Shown one piece after another: positions 27,392 to 36,935 of a DNA stretch of 64,000 bases. The notes under the pieces were generated by a model. It had not been told where the DNA came from. It made no database searches and was given only the letters and a program-made list of their open reading frames with translations. Numbering within the stretch: position 1 is the first letter of the stretch; every line of letters begins with the position of its first letter. The translations under genes were made by a program, and so were the position numbers. This DNA comes from DATJPW01 sp035506215. GTDB lineage: Bacteria; Desulfobacterota; Desulfomonilia; Desulfomonilales; Desulfomonilaceae. The DNA is taken from assembly GCA_035506215.1 (NCBI GenBank), contig DATJPW010000231.1, positions 1-64,000 on the forward strand. The letters run 5' to 3'.

Positions 27392-27829
27392 CTATCTGCC
27401 CGCGGCGAAATAATCGTCAATGATTTTGGCGTGGTCAAATGCAATAGGAGATGGGAGGTGATCTTGAGAAAAGACACCCACATCGGACGCATCGTCCGAA
27501 GCCACAGGTCGGCCGTCGGCTCGAGCGGAAAAAACCACGGTCAACGTATGATGTCTGGGGTCCCTTTCAGGATCTGAGTACACCCCAAAGAGTTGGACAT
27601 TTGTGATGCTGAGTGATGTTTCTTCCAATGCTTCTCGTACTGCCGCGTTTTCTGCGGTTTCACCATAGTCAATAAATCCTCCCGGCAGTGCCCATCCCTC
27701 CGGCGGGTTCTTGCGTTTCACCATTACAATTCCGTCTCCAATTCGGATGATTATGTCCGTAGTAGGTATCGGGTTCCGGTACAAAGTTACAATGCCTCCG
27801 CAATGTGGGCAGCGGATATCTTTTTTCAT
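27392..27829 (-). CDS. Nudix hydrolase with N-terminal zinc ribbon
   Basis: A 145-residue protein. An N-terminal CPHCG pair forms half of a likely zinc finger; no second Cys pair is visible. The Nudix box is complete: GGFIDYGETAENAAVREALEETSL, with the metal-binding REALEE. The layout resembles ADP-ribose/NAD-pyrophosphatase-like Nudix proteins that cut nucleoside diphosphate derivatives; the substrate is not determined. GGAG lies upstream of two close ATGs (27835 and 27829), and I cannot separate them. It is transcribed away from groESL. Confidence 0.85.
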   Translation of the reverse strand: MKKDIRCPHCGGIVTLYRNPIPTTDIIIRIGDGIVMVKRKNPPEGWALPGGFIDYGETAENAAVREALEETSLSITNVQLFGVYSDPERDPRHHTLTVVFSARADGRPVASDDASDVGVFSQDHLPSPIAFDHAKIIDDYFAAGR

Positions 27830-27970
27830 GTTCATGTTTCTCCGTCGGCACACGAAATCAGGAACAAGTTTACCAAGACGAAGCGGGCGCCTGTAAAGAA
27901 AAGATCCTTCTCGTAGAGAGGATCAGCGGTTATTTCAGGGACAGCCGCAATGTTTTTTTGTACTAGGGGG

Positions 27971-28016
27971 TTGACAAGGGCTTTAGTTATTGGCACTCAA
28001 TAATTGAGAGTGCTAA
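27971..28016 (+). promoter_or_regulatory. groESL promoter region with CIRCE operator (HrcA binding site)
   Basis: TTGGCACTC (27990-27998), a 9-base spacer and GAGTGCTAA (28008-28016) match the CIRCE inverted repeat TTAGCACTC-N9-GAGTGCTAA with one mismatch. A TTGACA -35 box is at 27971-27976; the -10 falls inside or beside CIRCE and is not clear. HrcA repressor should control groES-groEL by heat or protein stress. Confidence 0.93.
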
Positions 28017-28072
28017 CACTCGTGCATCCCGCATCAGGAAGAATAACAAATCACAATCTAGGAGGTCAAAAC

Positions 28073-28363
28073 ATGAAACTGCGTCCCCTGTACGATCGTA
28101 TCCTCGTGGAGAGGGTCGAATTGGAGGAAACCACCAAGGGGGGAATTATCCTCCCGGACACTGCGAAAGAAAAACCGCAACAGGGCAAGGTCATTGCAGT
28201 AGGCGAGGGAAGACGAACTGAAGACGGAAAGCTCATCCCTTTGCAGGTGAAGGAGGGGACCACAATCCTCTTCGGAAAGTACTCCGGATCAGAGGTGAAG
28301 ATTGAGGGAACCGAGTACCTCATCATGAAAGAAGATGACGTTCTGGGCATCGTGGAATCTTGA
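28073..28363 (+). CDS. groES: co-chaperonin GroES
   Basis: A 96-residue subunit of the 10-kDa heptameric lid that closes the GroEL chamber. It shows the family opening LRPLYDRILVERVE, the mobile-loop region with KGGIILPD, and EGTTILFGKYSGSEVKIEG. The start at ATG 28073 is set by the perfect AGGAGG at 28060-28065 and by family length; the frame extends to 28004 without support. It lies downstream of CIRCE and 72 bases before groEL. Confidence 0.97.
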   Translation: MKLRPLYDRILVERVELEETTKGGIILPDTAKEKPQQGKVIAVGEGRRTEDGKLIPLQVKEGTTILFGKYSGSEVKIEGTEYLIMKEDDVLGIVES

Positions 28364-28435
28364 CCTTTGAGGTCACCCGCTTTGGGAAAATAGTTCGACC
28401 GAAGATTATTACACTTTCAAGGAGGAAACAAATAG

Positions 28436-30064
<1,629 letters not shown>

Positions 30065-30079
30065 TACCATTTCGCATTC

Positions 30080-30126
30080 AAATCCCCCCTTTCCCCCCTT
30101 TAATAAAGGGAGGTTAGAGGGGATTT
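30080..30126. repeat. C/G-rich imperfect inverted repeat after groEL
   Basis: AAATCCCC at the left end is mirrored by GGGGATTT at the right end, with CCCTTTA/TAAAGGG near the centre and mismatches between, about 23 bases per arm. No T-run follows. It resembles dispersed C-rich palindromes rather than a working terminator; the true terminator lies 43 bases further on. Confidence 0.5.
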
Positions 30127-30168
30127 GCTTATGGACTTGAACGCGAACTGGTATAAACAGTAGCCGAG

Positions 30169-30203
30169 GTAGGGGCGACTGGCCAGTCGCCCCTACTTTT
30201 TTT
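30169..30203 (+). terminator. Rho-independent terminator of groESL, overlapping the pyrI stop
   Basis: A perfect 28-base palindrome at 30169-30196 (arms GTAGGGGCGACTGG) is followed by seven T at 30197-30203 on the plus strand. On the minus strand the same hairpin contains the pyrI stop codon (TAG, 30195-30193) but has no T-run after it. Confidence 0.92.
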
Positions 30204-30669
30204 CCTTGTACTTAATCAGCGGTCCGAAAAATAGAGTTTCGCAGTAATGGCACCGCAGCGTCAGCGGATCTTTGTCCACTACATGGAATTTTCCGGGGAC
30301 TTCCTCGTGGTTGGTAATGCAGAACCTATCCGGGCATATCACAATATCTCCAACCCGGCTCGGTATTTCGACCTTGTGTTTTTCGATCACCTCTCCCCCG
30401 TCAATTCTGGAAATCGTCGCGAATGGAGCGATCAGTGCGACAACGTTGAGCATGTCCCGCGTTAGGCTGATATTCTCCACCTTGATAATGTCTTTCTTCT
30501 TCATGCTGGGTGATTCGAAATTAATCCCGATGGCTATTATGTCGCCCGTTTCTCGCGCGAGAGTGTTGAGACCCAATACCTGAGCTATTTGGAAAGCATG
30601 ACCTGCCGGGATATGGTCCACAACTATCCCTTTTTGAATTTTGGCTATTGTGATCGGCCTAGTTTTCAT
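30193..30669 (-). CDS. pyrI: aspartate carbamoyltransferase regulatory subunit
   Basis: A 158-residue regulatory chain of aspartate transcarbamoylase. The N-terminal allosteric domain begins KTRPITIAKIQKGIVVDHI. The C-terminal zinc domain has the expected cysteines (CPDRFC and, 20 residues on, CHYC). PyrI lets CTP and ATP control PyrB. Its ATG overlaps the pyrB stop by 4 bases (ATGA), implying translational coupling. Its own stop codon lies inside the groESL terminator palindrome. Confidence 0.95.
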   Translation of the reverse strand: MKTRPITIAKIQKGIVVDHIPAGHAFQIAQVLGLNTLARETGDIIAIGINFESPSMKKKDIIKVENISLTRDMLNVVALIAPFATISRIDGGEVIEKHKVEIPSRVGDIVICPDRFCITNHEEVPGKFHVVDKDPLTLRCHYCETLFFGPLIKYKEKK

Positions 30670-31607
30670 CGGACGGCTCCCAGAATAAGCGCAAGAAGCG
30701 TTTCGCGGACAAAGAGCCCGTTTCGGGCCTGCTGAAAATAGTAAGCATGCGTGGTTCGATCTACGTCCGGGGCGATTTCCGTAACGCGGGGCAGGGGGTG
30801 CATGACTTTCATGTTCGGTTTCGCTGACTTCAGCATACCGGCCTCCAACCGATAGATGCTCCGCAGTTTCTCGGCCAGGGCCGTCCCCCCTTCCAATCTC
30901 TCGGTCTGAATCCTGGTCATGTACAGGACGTCAACTTGCGATATATAGTCTTCGATACGGCTGCCTTCTTCATGACTCGTCCCCTGAGTGGCGGATGCCT
31001 TTTGGCATTCTTCGACCAGGAACCTCGGCATGATCAACTCGCGGGGCGAGATAAAGATCAATTTGCATTCTTGATATTTCAGAAGGGCTTCGGTCAAGGA
31101 GTGCACAGTCCTGCCATAGGCCAGATCACCGACCATGGCGATGGTTATCCCGTCCAGTTTGCCTTGGGTTTCCTTGATGGAATAGAGATCGAGCAGTGTT
31201 TGGGTCGGGTGCTGATTCGGGCCGTCGCCGGCATTAATCACCGGAATTTCAGCGGCCTCAGCGGCCAGTCTGGCAGCCCCCTTCAGTGGGTGACGAATCA
31301 CGATGACATCGAATCCGTACCCGTCGTGCATCTTCACCGTGTCCCACAGAGACTCCTGTTTGACCGCAGATGTAATATTAGCGTCGTAGAAACCGCCGAT
31401 CTCTCCCCCGAGATTTCGCATCGCGACCTCAAAAGAAGTGCGGGTGCGAGTTGACGGCTCGAAGAAGAGCATCGCCGAGACTTTGTTCTTGCAGAGCTCA
31501 TGCTTTTCCGGATGATCGCGGACAGTCTCCACTTTCGCCAGGATTTCATCTATTTCGTCCCGGGTCAGATCGTTCATTGAGATTATGTCTCGGCCCTGGA
31601 AGTTCAT
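30666..31607 (-). CDS. pyrB: aspartate carbamoyltransferase catalytic subunit
   Basis: A 313-residue enzyme that joins carbamoyl phosphate to aspartate, the first committed pyrimidine step. The carbamoyl-phosphate motif FFEPSTRTRTSFEVAM (about 49-64) is intact, as are HPTQTLLDLY and the aspartate-side segment HPLPRVTEI. Together with PyrI it should form the allosteric c6r6-type enzyme. It lies 16 bases after pyrC. Confidence 0.97.
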   Translation of the reverse strand: MNFQGRDIISMNDLTRDEIDEILAKVETVRDHPEKHELCKNKVSAMLFFEPSTRTRTSFEVAMRNLGGEIGGFYDANITSAVKQESLWDTVKMHDGYGFDVIVIRHPLKGAARLAAEAAEIPVINAGDGPNQHPTQTLLDLYSIKETQGKLDGITIAMVGDLAYGRTVHSLTEALLKYQECKLIFISPRELIMPRFLVEECQKASATQGTSHEEGSRIEDYISQVDVLYMTRIQTERLEGGTALAEKLRSIYRLEAGMLKSAKPNMKVMHPLPRVTEIAPDVDRTTHAYYFQQARNGLFVRETLLALILGAVR

Positions 31608-31623
31608 GACTCACCACCCTGAC

Positions 31624-32925
31624 TCAAAACAAATATTGTTTACCTCGCACGATGGTCCCTTGAACCCTAGCGGGCAACGGTATCGAGTCGAATGGGGACC
31701 ACCTGCAAAGCGTTTCCAAAGCACCACGGTCTTTGATGGTATCACCTTGTATCAAAGTGGTCCTGCTCAAGTCCAGTAAAGTAAAAGAGGCCATCGCGGA
31801 CGGCTCGATAACGCCATGCGGTCGATTCAGGTCCTTGCGAAGCAGTTCGGCAGGGGCTGTCGAAAGGACCTGAGCGACACGTTGAACGGAAAAACCGCAT
31901 TCATTGATCAACCAGCCGGCGAACGCTCCCAACGTGTCCAAGTGAGGCATTCCCGGCGCTCCTTGTCTCTTGTCGTCGGCAGTATGCGGCGCGTGATCGG
32001 AAGCCAGTAGGTCAACGGTTCCTTCTTTGAGAGCATCCAGCAGGAACCGGCGGTCCGCTTCAGACCTAAGAGGCGGGTTGCATTCGAGAAATTCCGATCT
32101 TGGAACATTGCCCGACTGCGCTGACAGTACTCGGCCGTCCTGGATGCTAAAGAAGAGGTGATGCGGAGTGACTTCGCAGCTAACTTTGCCGCTGGACATC
32201 AGATTATAGTCCTGGATCGCCAGCGCCGCTTCCTGTGTTGAAACGTGGCAAACATGTGTGTGAAGTCCAAGCTTGGCCGTAAGTTCAAGAATTTTCCGGA
32301 CTGCTGATACTTCTGCTTCCGGCGGCCGAGTTCTCCAGCGGGCGCCTTGACCTCTGAGCTTGTTCAGTATTTCCGGGTCCTCAGCGTGGAAAAAAACACG
32401 ATGCCCTTCATAGCGGCTCAACGCTGTTTCGAGATCGCTCCATTTGGTGAATGATACCACGGACGGATCGACATCCAGGTAAACCTTGTATGGAATGTCC
32501 GCCCACGGCTCAGAGGACTTCGTCATTGATCCGAACAGAATCACCGGGCAAGCTGACGACTTGGAAACGTCAATCTTTCGAGCATAGGTAACCGGATTGT
32601 CCGGGGACGTGGGATCGTTGGGCATGGCCGCGAATAGGGTCACTCCTCCGTTTATAGCCGCGCGACCAGCGGTCAAGAAAGTCTCTTTCTTGCATACCGC
32701 GGCCCAACGTTCAAGCGACTGTGAATCAGCGGACTCAGGTCGCGGGTATTCCCTGGCATGCACGTGCAGATCGATAAAACCGGGAAAGATTAGCGCTCCG
32801 TCTTCTTTTTGGGCGTTAACCTCTGAAATCGAAACAATGGACTTGGTTACGGGATCAATAGAAATTTCTGCGTGAACAATATTGTGGGGAAGAACGACTC
32901 GGCCGCTGATAGAGTTCAATTCCAT
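31624..32925 (-). CDS. pyrC: dihydroorotase
   Basis: A 433-residue amidohydrolase that cyclises carbamoyl aspartate to dihydroorotate. Metal and catalytic residues appear intact: the HVH of FIDLHVHARE, a candidate carboxylated Lys in PYKVYLDV, HAEDPE, CHVST and the Asp of SDHAPHT. It is therefore probably an active enzyme rather than the inactive PyrC-like partner found with some PyrB proteins. First gene of pyrC-pyrB-pyrI. Confidence 0.92.
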   Translation of the reverse strand: MELNSISGRVVLPHNIVHAEISIDPVTKSIVSISEVNAQKEDGALIFPGFIDLHVHAREYPRPESADSQSLERWAAVCKKETFLTAGRAAINGGVTLFAAMPNDPTSPDNPVTYARKIDVSKSSACPVILFGSMTKSSEPWADIPYKVYLDVDPSVVSFTKWSDLETALSRYEGHRVFFHAEDPEILNKLRGQGARWRTRPPEAEVSAVRKILELTAKLGLHTHVCHVSTQEAALAIQDYNLMSSGKVSCEVTPHHLFFSIQDGRVLSAQSGNVPRSEFLECNPPLRSEADRRFLLDALKEGTVDLLASDHAPHTADDKRQGAPGMPHLDTLGAFAGWLINECGFSVQRVAQVLSTAPAELLRKDLNRPHGVIEPSAMASFTLLDLSRTTLIQGDTIKDRGALETLCRWSPFDSIPLPARVQGTIVRGKQYLF

Positions 32926-32985
32926 TGTGAGCGTCGGTTACTCGAAGAAAAGTAAACATCTTTCATGACAGAACTCACTCGCGCC

Positions 32986-33014
32986 ATTAAGCATTGTTTA
33001 GGTCCGTTTGACAA
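32986..33014 (-). promoter_or_regulatory. possible promoter of pyrCBI
   Basis: Minus strand: TTGTCA (33014-33009), a 17-base spacer, then CTTAAT (32991-32986), about 60 bases before pyrC. The -10 is imperfect. No PyrR-type attenuator is evident. Confidence 0.35.
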
Positions 33015-33083
33015 GCTTATAGCGTTCTCTCCGTATACGCCCGAACCGTATGGGAATTGTGGAATGGACATTCCAGTCCTGCT

Positions 33084-33113
33084 GGGCGCGAGATTTTGCA
33101 AAACCTCGCGCCC
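33084..33113. repeat. inverted repeat after the PfpI gene
   Basis: GGGCGCGAG (33084-33092) and CTCGCGCCC (33105-33113) form perfect 9-base arms around ATTTTGCAAAAC. It lies 22 bases beyond the stop of the PfpI-type gene (-), but no T-run follows on either strand. It is either a Rho-independent-like stem without a U-tract or a dispersed palindrome. Confidence 0.5.
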
Positions 33114-33134
33114 CAATGGACTCCGGTCTTTCTT

Positions 33135-33659
33135 CTACTTTCCCTCCATTGCCTCGATCATGGCACGGCAGAAGGCAGGGAGATCGTCCGGTTTTCGAGC
33201 GGTTATCAGATTGCCGTCCCGCACCATTTCGGAGTCTTCCCACTTGGCGCCGGCGTTGATCATGTCATCTCGAATGGCTATGTACGACGTAGCCCTTTTC
33301 CCCTTGAGGATGCCCGCGCTGACCAGCATCCACCCCGCATGACAGATTGCCGCGACAACCTTGCCTTTATTGAAAGCATCCCTCACCAGAGAGACCATCT
33401 CAGGGTGAATTCGCATCTTGTCGGGCGCGTATCCTCCGGGAATCACCACCGCGTCGAAATCGTCCGCGGTGACTTCAGAGGCTTTCTTATCTACTTCAAC
33501 AGGTACGCCGTACTTGCTGTGATAAATGGGAGCCGTCCCGGAACCGACAACGGTTACCTGAACCCCTTCTTCCTTCAACCTGTAATACGGTATCCATAAT
33601 TCGAATTCCTGATACATGTCCTCGGCCAGTAAGGCGGCCTTTTTTCCTTTTAATTTCAT
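33135..33659 (-). CDS. DJ-1/PfpI family protein
   Basis: A 174-residue class I glutamine amidotransferase-like protein of the PfpI/YhbO type. The nucleophile elbow reads AAICHAG with Cys followed by His, and VIPGGYAPDKMR precedes it. Family members are described as proteases, chaperones or glyoxal-handling deglycases; which applies here cannot be read. The ATG at 33659 has AGGAGG 8 bases upstream; the frame extends to 33704 without support. Confidence 0.88.
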   Translation of the reverse strand: MKLKGKKAALLAEDMYQEFELWIPYYRLKEEGVQVTVVGSGTAPIYHSKYGVPVEVDKKASEVTADDFDAVVIPGGYAPDKMRIHPEMVSLVRDAFNKGKVVAAICHAGWMLVSAGILKGKRATSYIAIRDDMINAGAKWEDSEMVRDGNLITARKPDDLPAFCRAMIEAMEGK

Positions 33660-33738
33660 AAATAGTGCCTCCTTTTTCGGCATCTTTTCCCTTCCGGGTT
33701 GCACAATTGTGAAATGGTATCAATTAGTTCAAAGTATC

Positions 33739-34101
33739 TCAGGCTCCGCCATCAGGGTCCTCTATTTCAAGGGACACTATACGCATTTCGTCCCGGCCTT
33801 CCACAATGTCAACTGCGGCGGACGAGCAGACCGGACAAAAAGGCCGGTAATCCTCGATAATCTGTTCATTACCGCAATCCCTGCAGCGCACTTTGATGGG
33901 AATGATCTTTATGTCCAGCTCCGCGCCTTCCGCAATGCCCCCTTTTGAAAGAATTTCAAAAGCAAAAGTCACGGCCGCGGGCAAGACCGCGGTAAGCGCC
34001 CCGAATTCCAGGCTGACTCGAACCACCTTCTTCGCATTGTACATCTTGGCATGTTGTTCCAGGATATCCATAATACTCTGGACTATGCCCATTTCATGCA
34101 T
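33739..34101 (-). CDS. hypA: hydrogenase nickel incorporation protein HypA
   Basis: A 120-residue nickel metallochaperone for [NiFe]-hydrogenase (or urease) maturation. The N-terminal MHE nickel motif is present, and the zinc site has two CxxC pairs (CRDC and CPVC). No hypB-F or hydrogenase structural gene is in the window, so this copy is separated from its usual partners. Confidence 0.92.
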   Translation of the reverse strand: MHEMGIVQSIMDILEQHAKMYNAKKVVRVSLEFGALTAVLPAAVTFAFEILSKGGIAEGAELDIKIIPIKVRCRDCGNEQIIEDYRPFCPVCSSAAVDIVEGRDEMRIVSLEIEDPDGGA

Positions 34102-34145
34102 AAAGGCCCCTTAAACGATTCTTCCCTCTATTAATATTTAATGCT

Positions 34146-34505
34146 TCATTTTGCCCAGGCAGGAAGGTACCATTGAACTCCGCGATTTATTTCCTGAAAG
34201 TTGCCGTCCCCCTTCATGTCCATAAATATCCGATAGGTCTTCTGTATGTCCGAATTCGAGTGAACGCTGAAAGCCACCTTTCGTCCTTTGTAAGAGTAGA
34301 CCGTGTAAATTTCTCCGCTTGGTGCTGCATAAAAATCCATTATGGTCTCTTTGCCTGGAATGTCAGGAGCATGATCGGAATTACCGGTGGTAATATGCCT
34401 GAATGACTTCAGATCCGGCAATCGGTAGAGCTGCTGCGCTTCAATAAGCGAGGGCAAAGTGAAAGATAGAACAAGTGTGACTGACAAGATGATCGACCTG
34501 CGCAT
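34146..34505 (-). CDS. small exported protein, unknown function
   Basis: A 119-residue protein with a clear signal peptide (hydrophobic stretch IILSVTLVLSFTLPSLI, cleavage near IEAQ). The mature 95 residues look like a small beta-rich domain with aromatic residues and no cysteines. I recognise no family. It lies 44 bases upstream of hypA on the same strand. Confidence 0.6.
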   Translation of the reverse strand: MRRSIILSVTLVLSFTLPSLIEAQQLYRLPDLKSFRHITTGNSDHAPDIPGKETIMDFYAAPSGEIYTVYSYKGRKVAFSVHSNSDIQKTYRIFMDMKGDGNFQEINRGVQWYLPAWAK

Positions 34506-34708
34506 GACCGGCCTTTTCCCTTCAGGAGTGCGGATTTGCTTTGAGTCGATTCTTATAGCAGATCTTTGCCGTGTGCAACAATATGCAGGACCGGGGGCAG
34601 CGACTCCAGAATTTCAACCTGGCCCATTACCGAAAAATTGACAAGGGCCGAAGATTCATTCATGATCGGCTAAATCATGGACAAATAGAAGCGCGTGTGG
34701 AGATGGAA

Positions 34709-35206
34709 ATGATTTCCGATGCTGTTAAAGCCGAAGACATGAAGCAATATTTGGATTTCTTGTTCTGGCACTATCGGCTTGTAGATGCCTTCTGGTACAT
34801 TTTCCTGGAAGAGGAGCACGGCTCGGACTTCGCTAATCATTTCAACGAAAAGGTCTGGTCCCGCGTTGCCAGTCTGGCGGCTAGAGATATCGTGAAGCGC
34901 TTCAACATTCAGGAAAAAGGTCTGGATCGTTTCGTCAAGGCGGTCAGTTACTTTCCGTGGTCCATACTCGTGGGGTATGACATCGAACGGAAACCTGGCG
35001 AGGTCATAATCTCGGTGCCGGAATGCCCGACACAAAGGGCTCGTTTGAACCGCCAATTACCGGAGTATGCTTGTAAGGAAATGCATCGGGGCGAGTTCGT
35101 CTCTTTTGCCAAGGAAATCGATCCTTCCATTAAAGTGGAATGCATCCATGCTCCCTTGGATCCGCATCCACCCGAAAGATTCTGCCAGTGGAGATTTACT
35201 GCTTGA
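34709..35206 (+). CDS. protein of unknown function, possibly DUF6125-like
   Basis: A 165-residue, probably cytosolic protein. The N-terminal third is helical and aromatic-rich (YLDFLFWHYRLVDAFWYIF). The C-terminal third has three cysteines (VPECPTQRA, YACKEM, VECIHA) and an ending PPERFCQWRF that recalls DUF6125/L-2-amino-thiazoline hydrolase-like proteins from anaerobes; I hold that loosely. GGAG 6 bases before ATG 34709 decides the start; an ATG at 34703 is close. Confidence 0.55.
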   Translation: MISDAVKAEDMKQYLDFLFWHYRLVDAFWYIFLEEEHGSDFANHFNEKVWSRVASLAARDIVKRFNIQEKGLDRFVKAVSYFPWSILVGYDIERKPGEVIISVPECPTQRARLNRQLPEYACKEMHRGEFVSFAKEIDPSIKVECIHAPLDPHPPERFCQWRFTA

Positions 35207-35271
35207 TGTGGAAAGAATAGCCCGTTTCAAGCGTTGGGCGGGAAAGAGTTAATTAGGAACTGACGTCTTTC

Positions 35272-35300
35272 TTGACATAAAGCGCTTCTGAATGTTACTT
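35272..35300 (+). promoter_or_regulatory. sigma-70-type promoter for the DnaB-like gene
   Basis: TTGACA at 35272-35277, a 17-base spacer, then TTACTT at 35295-35300, 37 bases before the ATG. Confidence 0.45.
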
Positions 35301-35337
35301 TTTGATTTAATTGAATTAGCAGGTGAGATAACAAAAC

Positions 35338-36867
35338 ATGTCCGCAGAGATCGAGGCAAAAGTTCTTGCTGCTCTATTAAGTGACCGCTATTTGCTCACC
35401 CGAGTGACCGGAGACGGATTCAGTCCGGACATATTTCGCGATACCAATTTGCGCATCATTTTCAAAACCGTCTATGATATGAGCCAGGTTCCCGGTCAGT
35501 TGATCGACTGGATAACCGTCGAGAGCGCTATCAAGAAGAAGCAATGGTTCACACCGGAGATCGGACAAGCCCTTGACGATCTGAGGGACCAGGATATTCC
35601 CGAGGCGGATCAAGTCATCGCTTATGTTGACATACTGAGAGATCAGAGCCTGCGGGACAAGACGATGAAACTCGCCCAGCGGATGATAGGTTATTGCCAG
35701 CGCAAGGGCCAATACAGGGAGGAGGATTTTCTCGATTTCAGCGGGAGAATCATACAAACGCTTATAGAACTACAAAAACAGAAGGTACGGAAACGAATTA
35801 CCCCGCTGAAGGATACAATCGAGGAGATTCGGGTTACCGCCAACACTCCGATCAGCGGTGACAAAAGACTGCTAGGATTTTCCATTCAACCTTTCGAACG
35901 TCTGGAGCACGTTCTATCGGGCATCAGAAAAGGGTTTTATTACGGTCTCGCCGGTCCCCCCCGTCGCGGCAAGACAACATTCGCACTGGATGTTGCTTCC
36001 AGGCTTGCGGAAACAAACAATTTTCCGGTGCTTTTCTATACATGGGAACAGACACGTAAGACGCTTGCAGCACGTCTTCTCGGCCGCGAATGCTACCTGA
36101 ACCCTGTGAAACTGCTCACCGAGGTGTCCCCGGAGGAAAAACAGCGACATGCGCTTGTCAACAGAGTGATCGAGCGCTCATCGGCATACAGCAAGAATCT
36201 TTTCGTCATAGAAGCCGGCCGTCAAGACACCATAGACCGTATCAAAGCTCAGGCTTACAATATAATGCACGAATTTCGGTCCGGTGAGATAGCGATCTTT
36301 TTCGATTACCTTCAGAAGATCCCCCTCGGTCGACAGTATGAAGATATTAGAAGCCAGGTTAATGAAGCGTCGGCACAGTTGGCGGACCTGAGCTTGCAAC
36401 TTGAGTGCCCCATCGTGGCCATATCCTCGATGGACAAAGAAGGCTGCAAGCTTGACGAAAAGCCACCATCATACGACGAATTCTCCACAACCTATTATGC
36501 CAGACCCACCATGCATAATTGTGTGGGAGGAGGGGACCTGGAATACGATCTCGATGTTGCCATGATTCTCTCTAAAGATTGGGTTGCCACCAACAATCTG
36601 CGGGAAAGATTGAGTTTAAAGGACAAGGATAAACAGGCGATTGATCTTCCACAGATCGATATCATAAACCTGCACGTGGACAAGAACAGGGATTCCGCTG
36701 CCGAAATGTCCCCCACGATTCAGTATGCTTTCTTCATTAATATAAATAAGTTCGTAGAAGTGGGCTTTAAGACCGAGGACGAATATAGCAAAGAATTCAA
36801 AGGATTCGCTAAAGCCGAAGACATGTTTGGCACCCTTCTCGATACAGGGATTTTCAAGCTGTATTAG
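35338..36867 (+). CDS. DnaB-type helicase paralogue
   Basis: A 509-residue protein with a DnaB N-terminal domain (about 1-100) and a RecA-like DnaB C-terminal ATPase (about 185-470). Walker A is GPPRRGKTT, where replicative DnaB has GRPSMGKT. The catalytic Glu region is WEQT and Walker B is FFDYLQKI. Motif H3, usually SQLNR, reads AISSMDKEG. H4 reads GGGDLEYDLDVAMIL, and the arginine-finger area keeps KNRD. It is thus a full-length but divergent relative, not an ordinary replicative DnaB. Its role could be in replication restart or be element-derived. An AAA ATPase gene follows. Confidence 0.78.
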   Translation: MSAEIEAKVLAALLSDRYLLTRVTGDGFSPDIFRDTNLRIIFKTVYDMSQVPGQLIDWITVESAIKKKQWFTPEIGQALDDLRDQDIPEADQVIAYVDILRDQSLRDKTMKLAQRMIGYCQRKGQYREEDFLDFSGRIIQTLIELQKQKVRKRITPLKDTIEEIRVTANTPISGDKRLLGFSIQPFERLEHVLSGIRKGFYYGLAGPPRRGKTTFALDVASRLAETNNFPVLFYTWEQTRKTLAARLLGRECYLNPVKLLTEVSPEEKQRHALVNRVIERSSAYSKNLFVIEAGRQDTIDRIKAQAYNIMHEFRSGEIAIFFDYLQKIPLGRQYEDIRSQVNEASAQLADLSLQLECPIVAISSMDKEGCKLDEKPPSYDEFSTTYYARPTMHNCVGGGDLEYDLDVAMILSKDWVATNNLRERLSLKDKDKQAIDLPQIDIINLHVDKNRDSAAEMSPTIQYAFFININKFVEVGFKTEDEYSKEFKGFAKAEDMFGTLLDTGIFKLY

Positions 36868-36935
36868 GCCCCTCGTCAGACGAACCGTGCGGCGAAAAGA
36901 GGTCCGCTTAGATATTTTGGGAAGGGTGCTGTACT

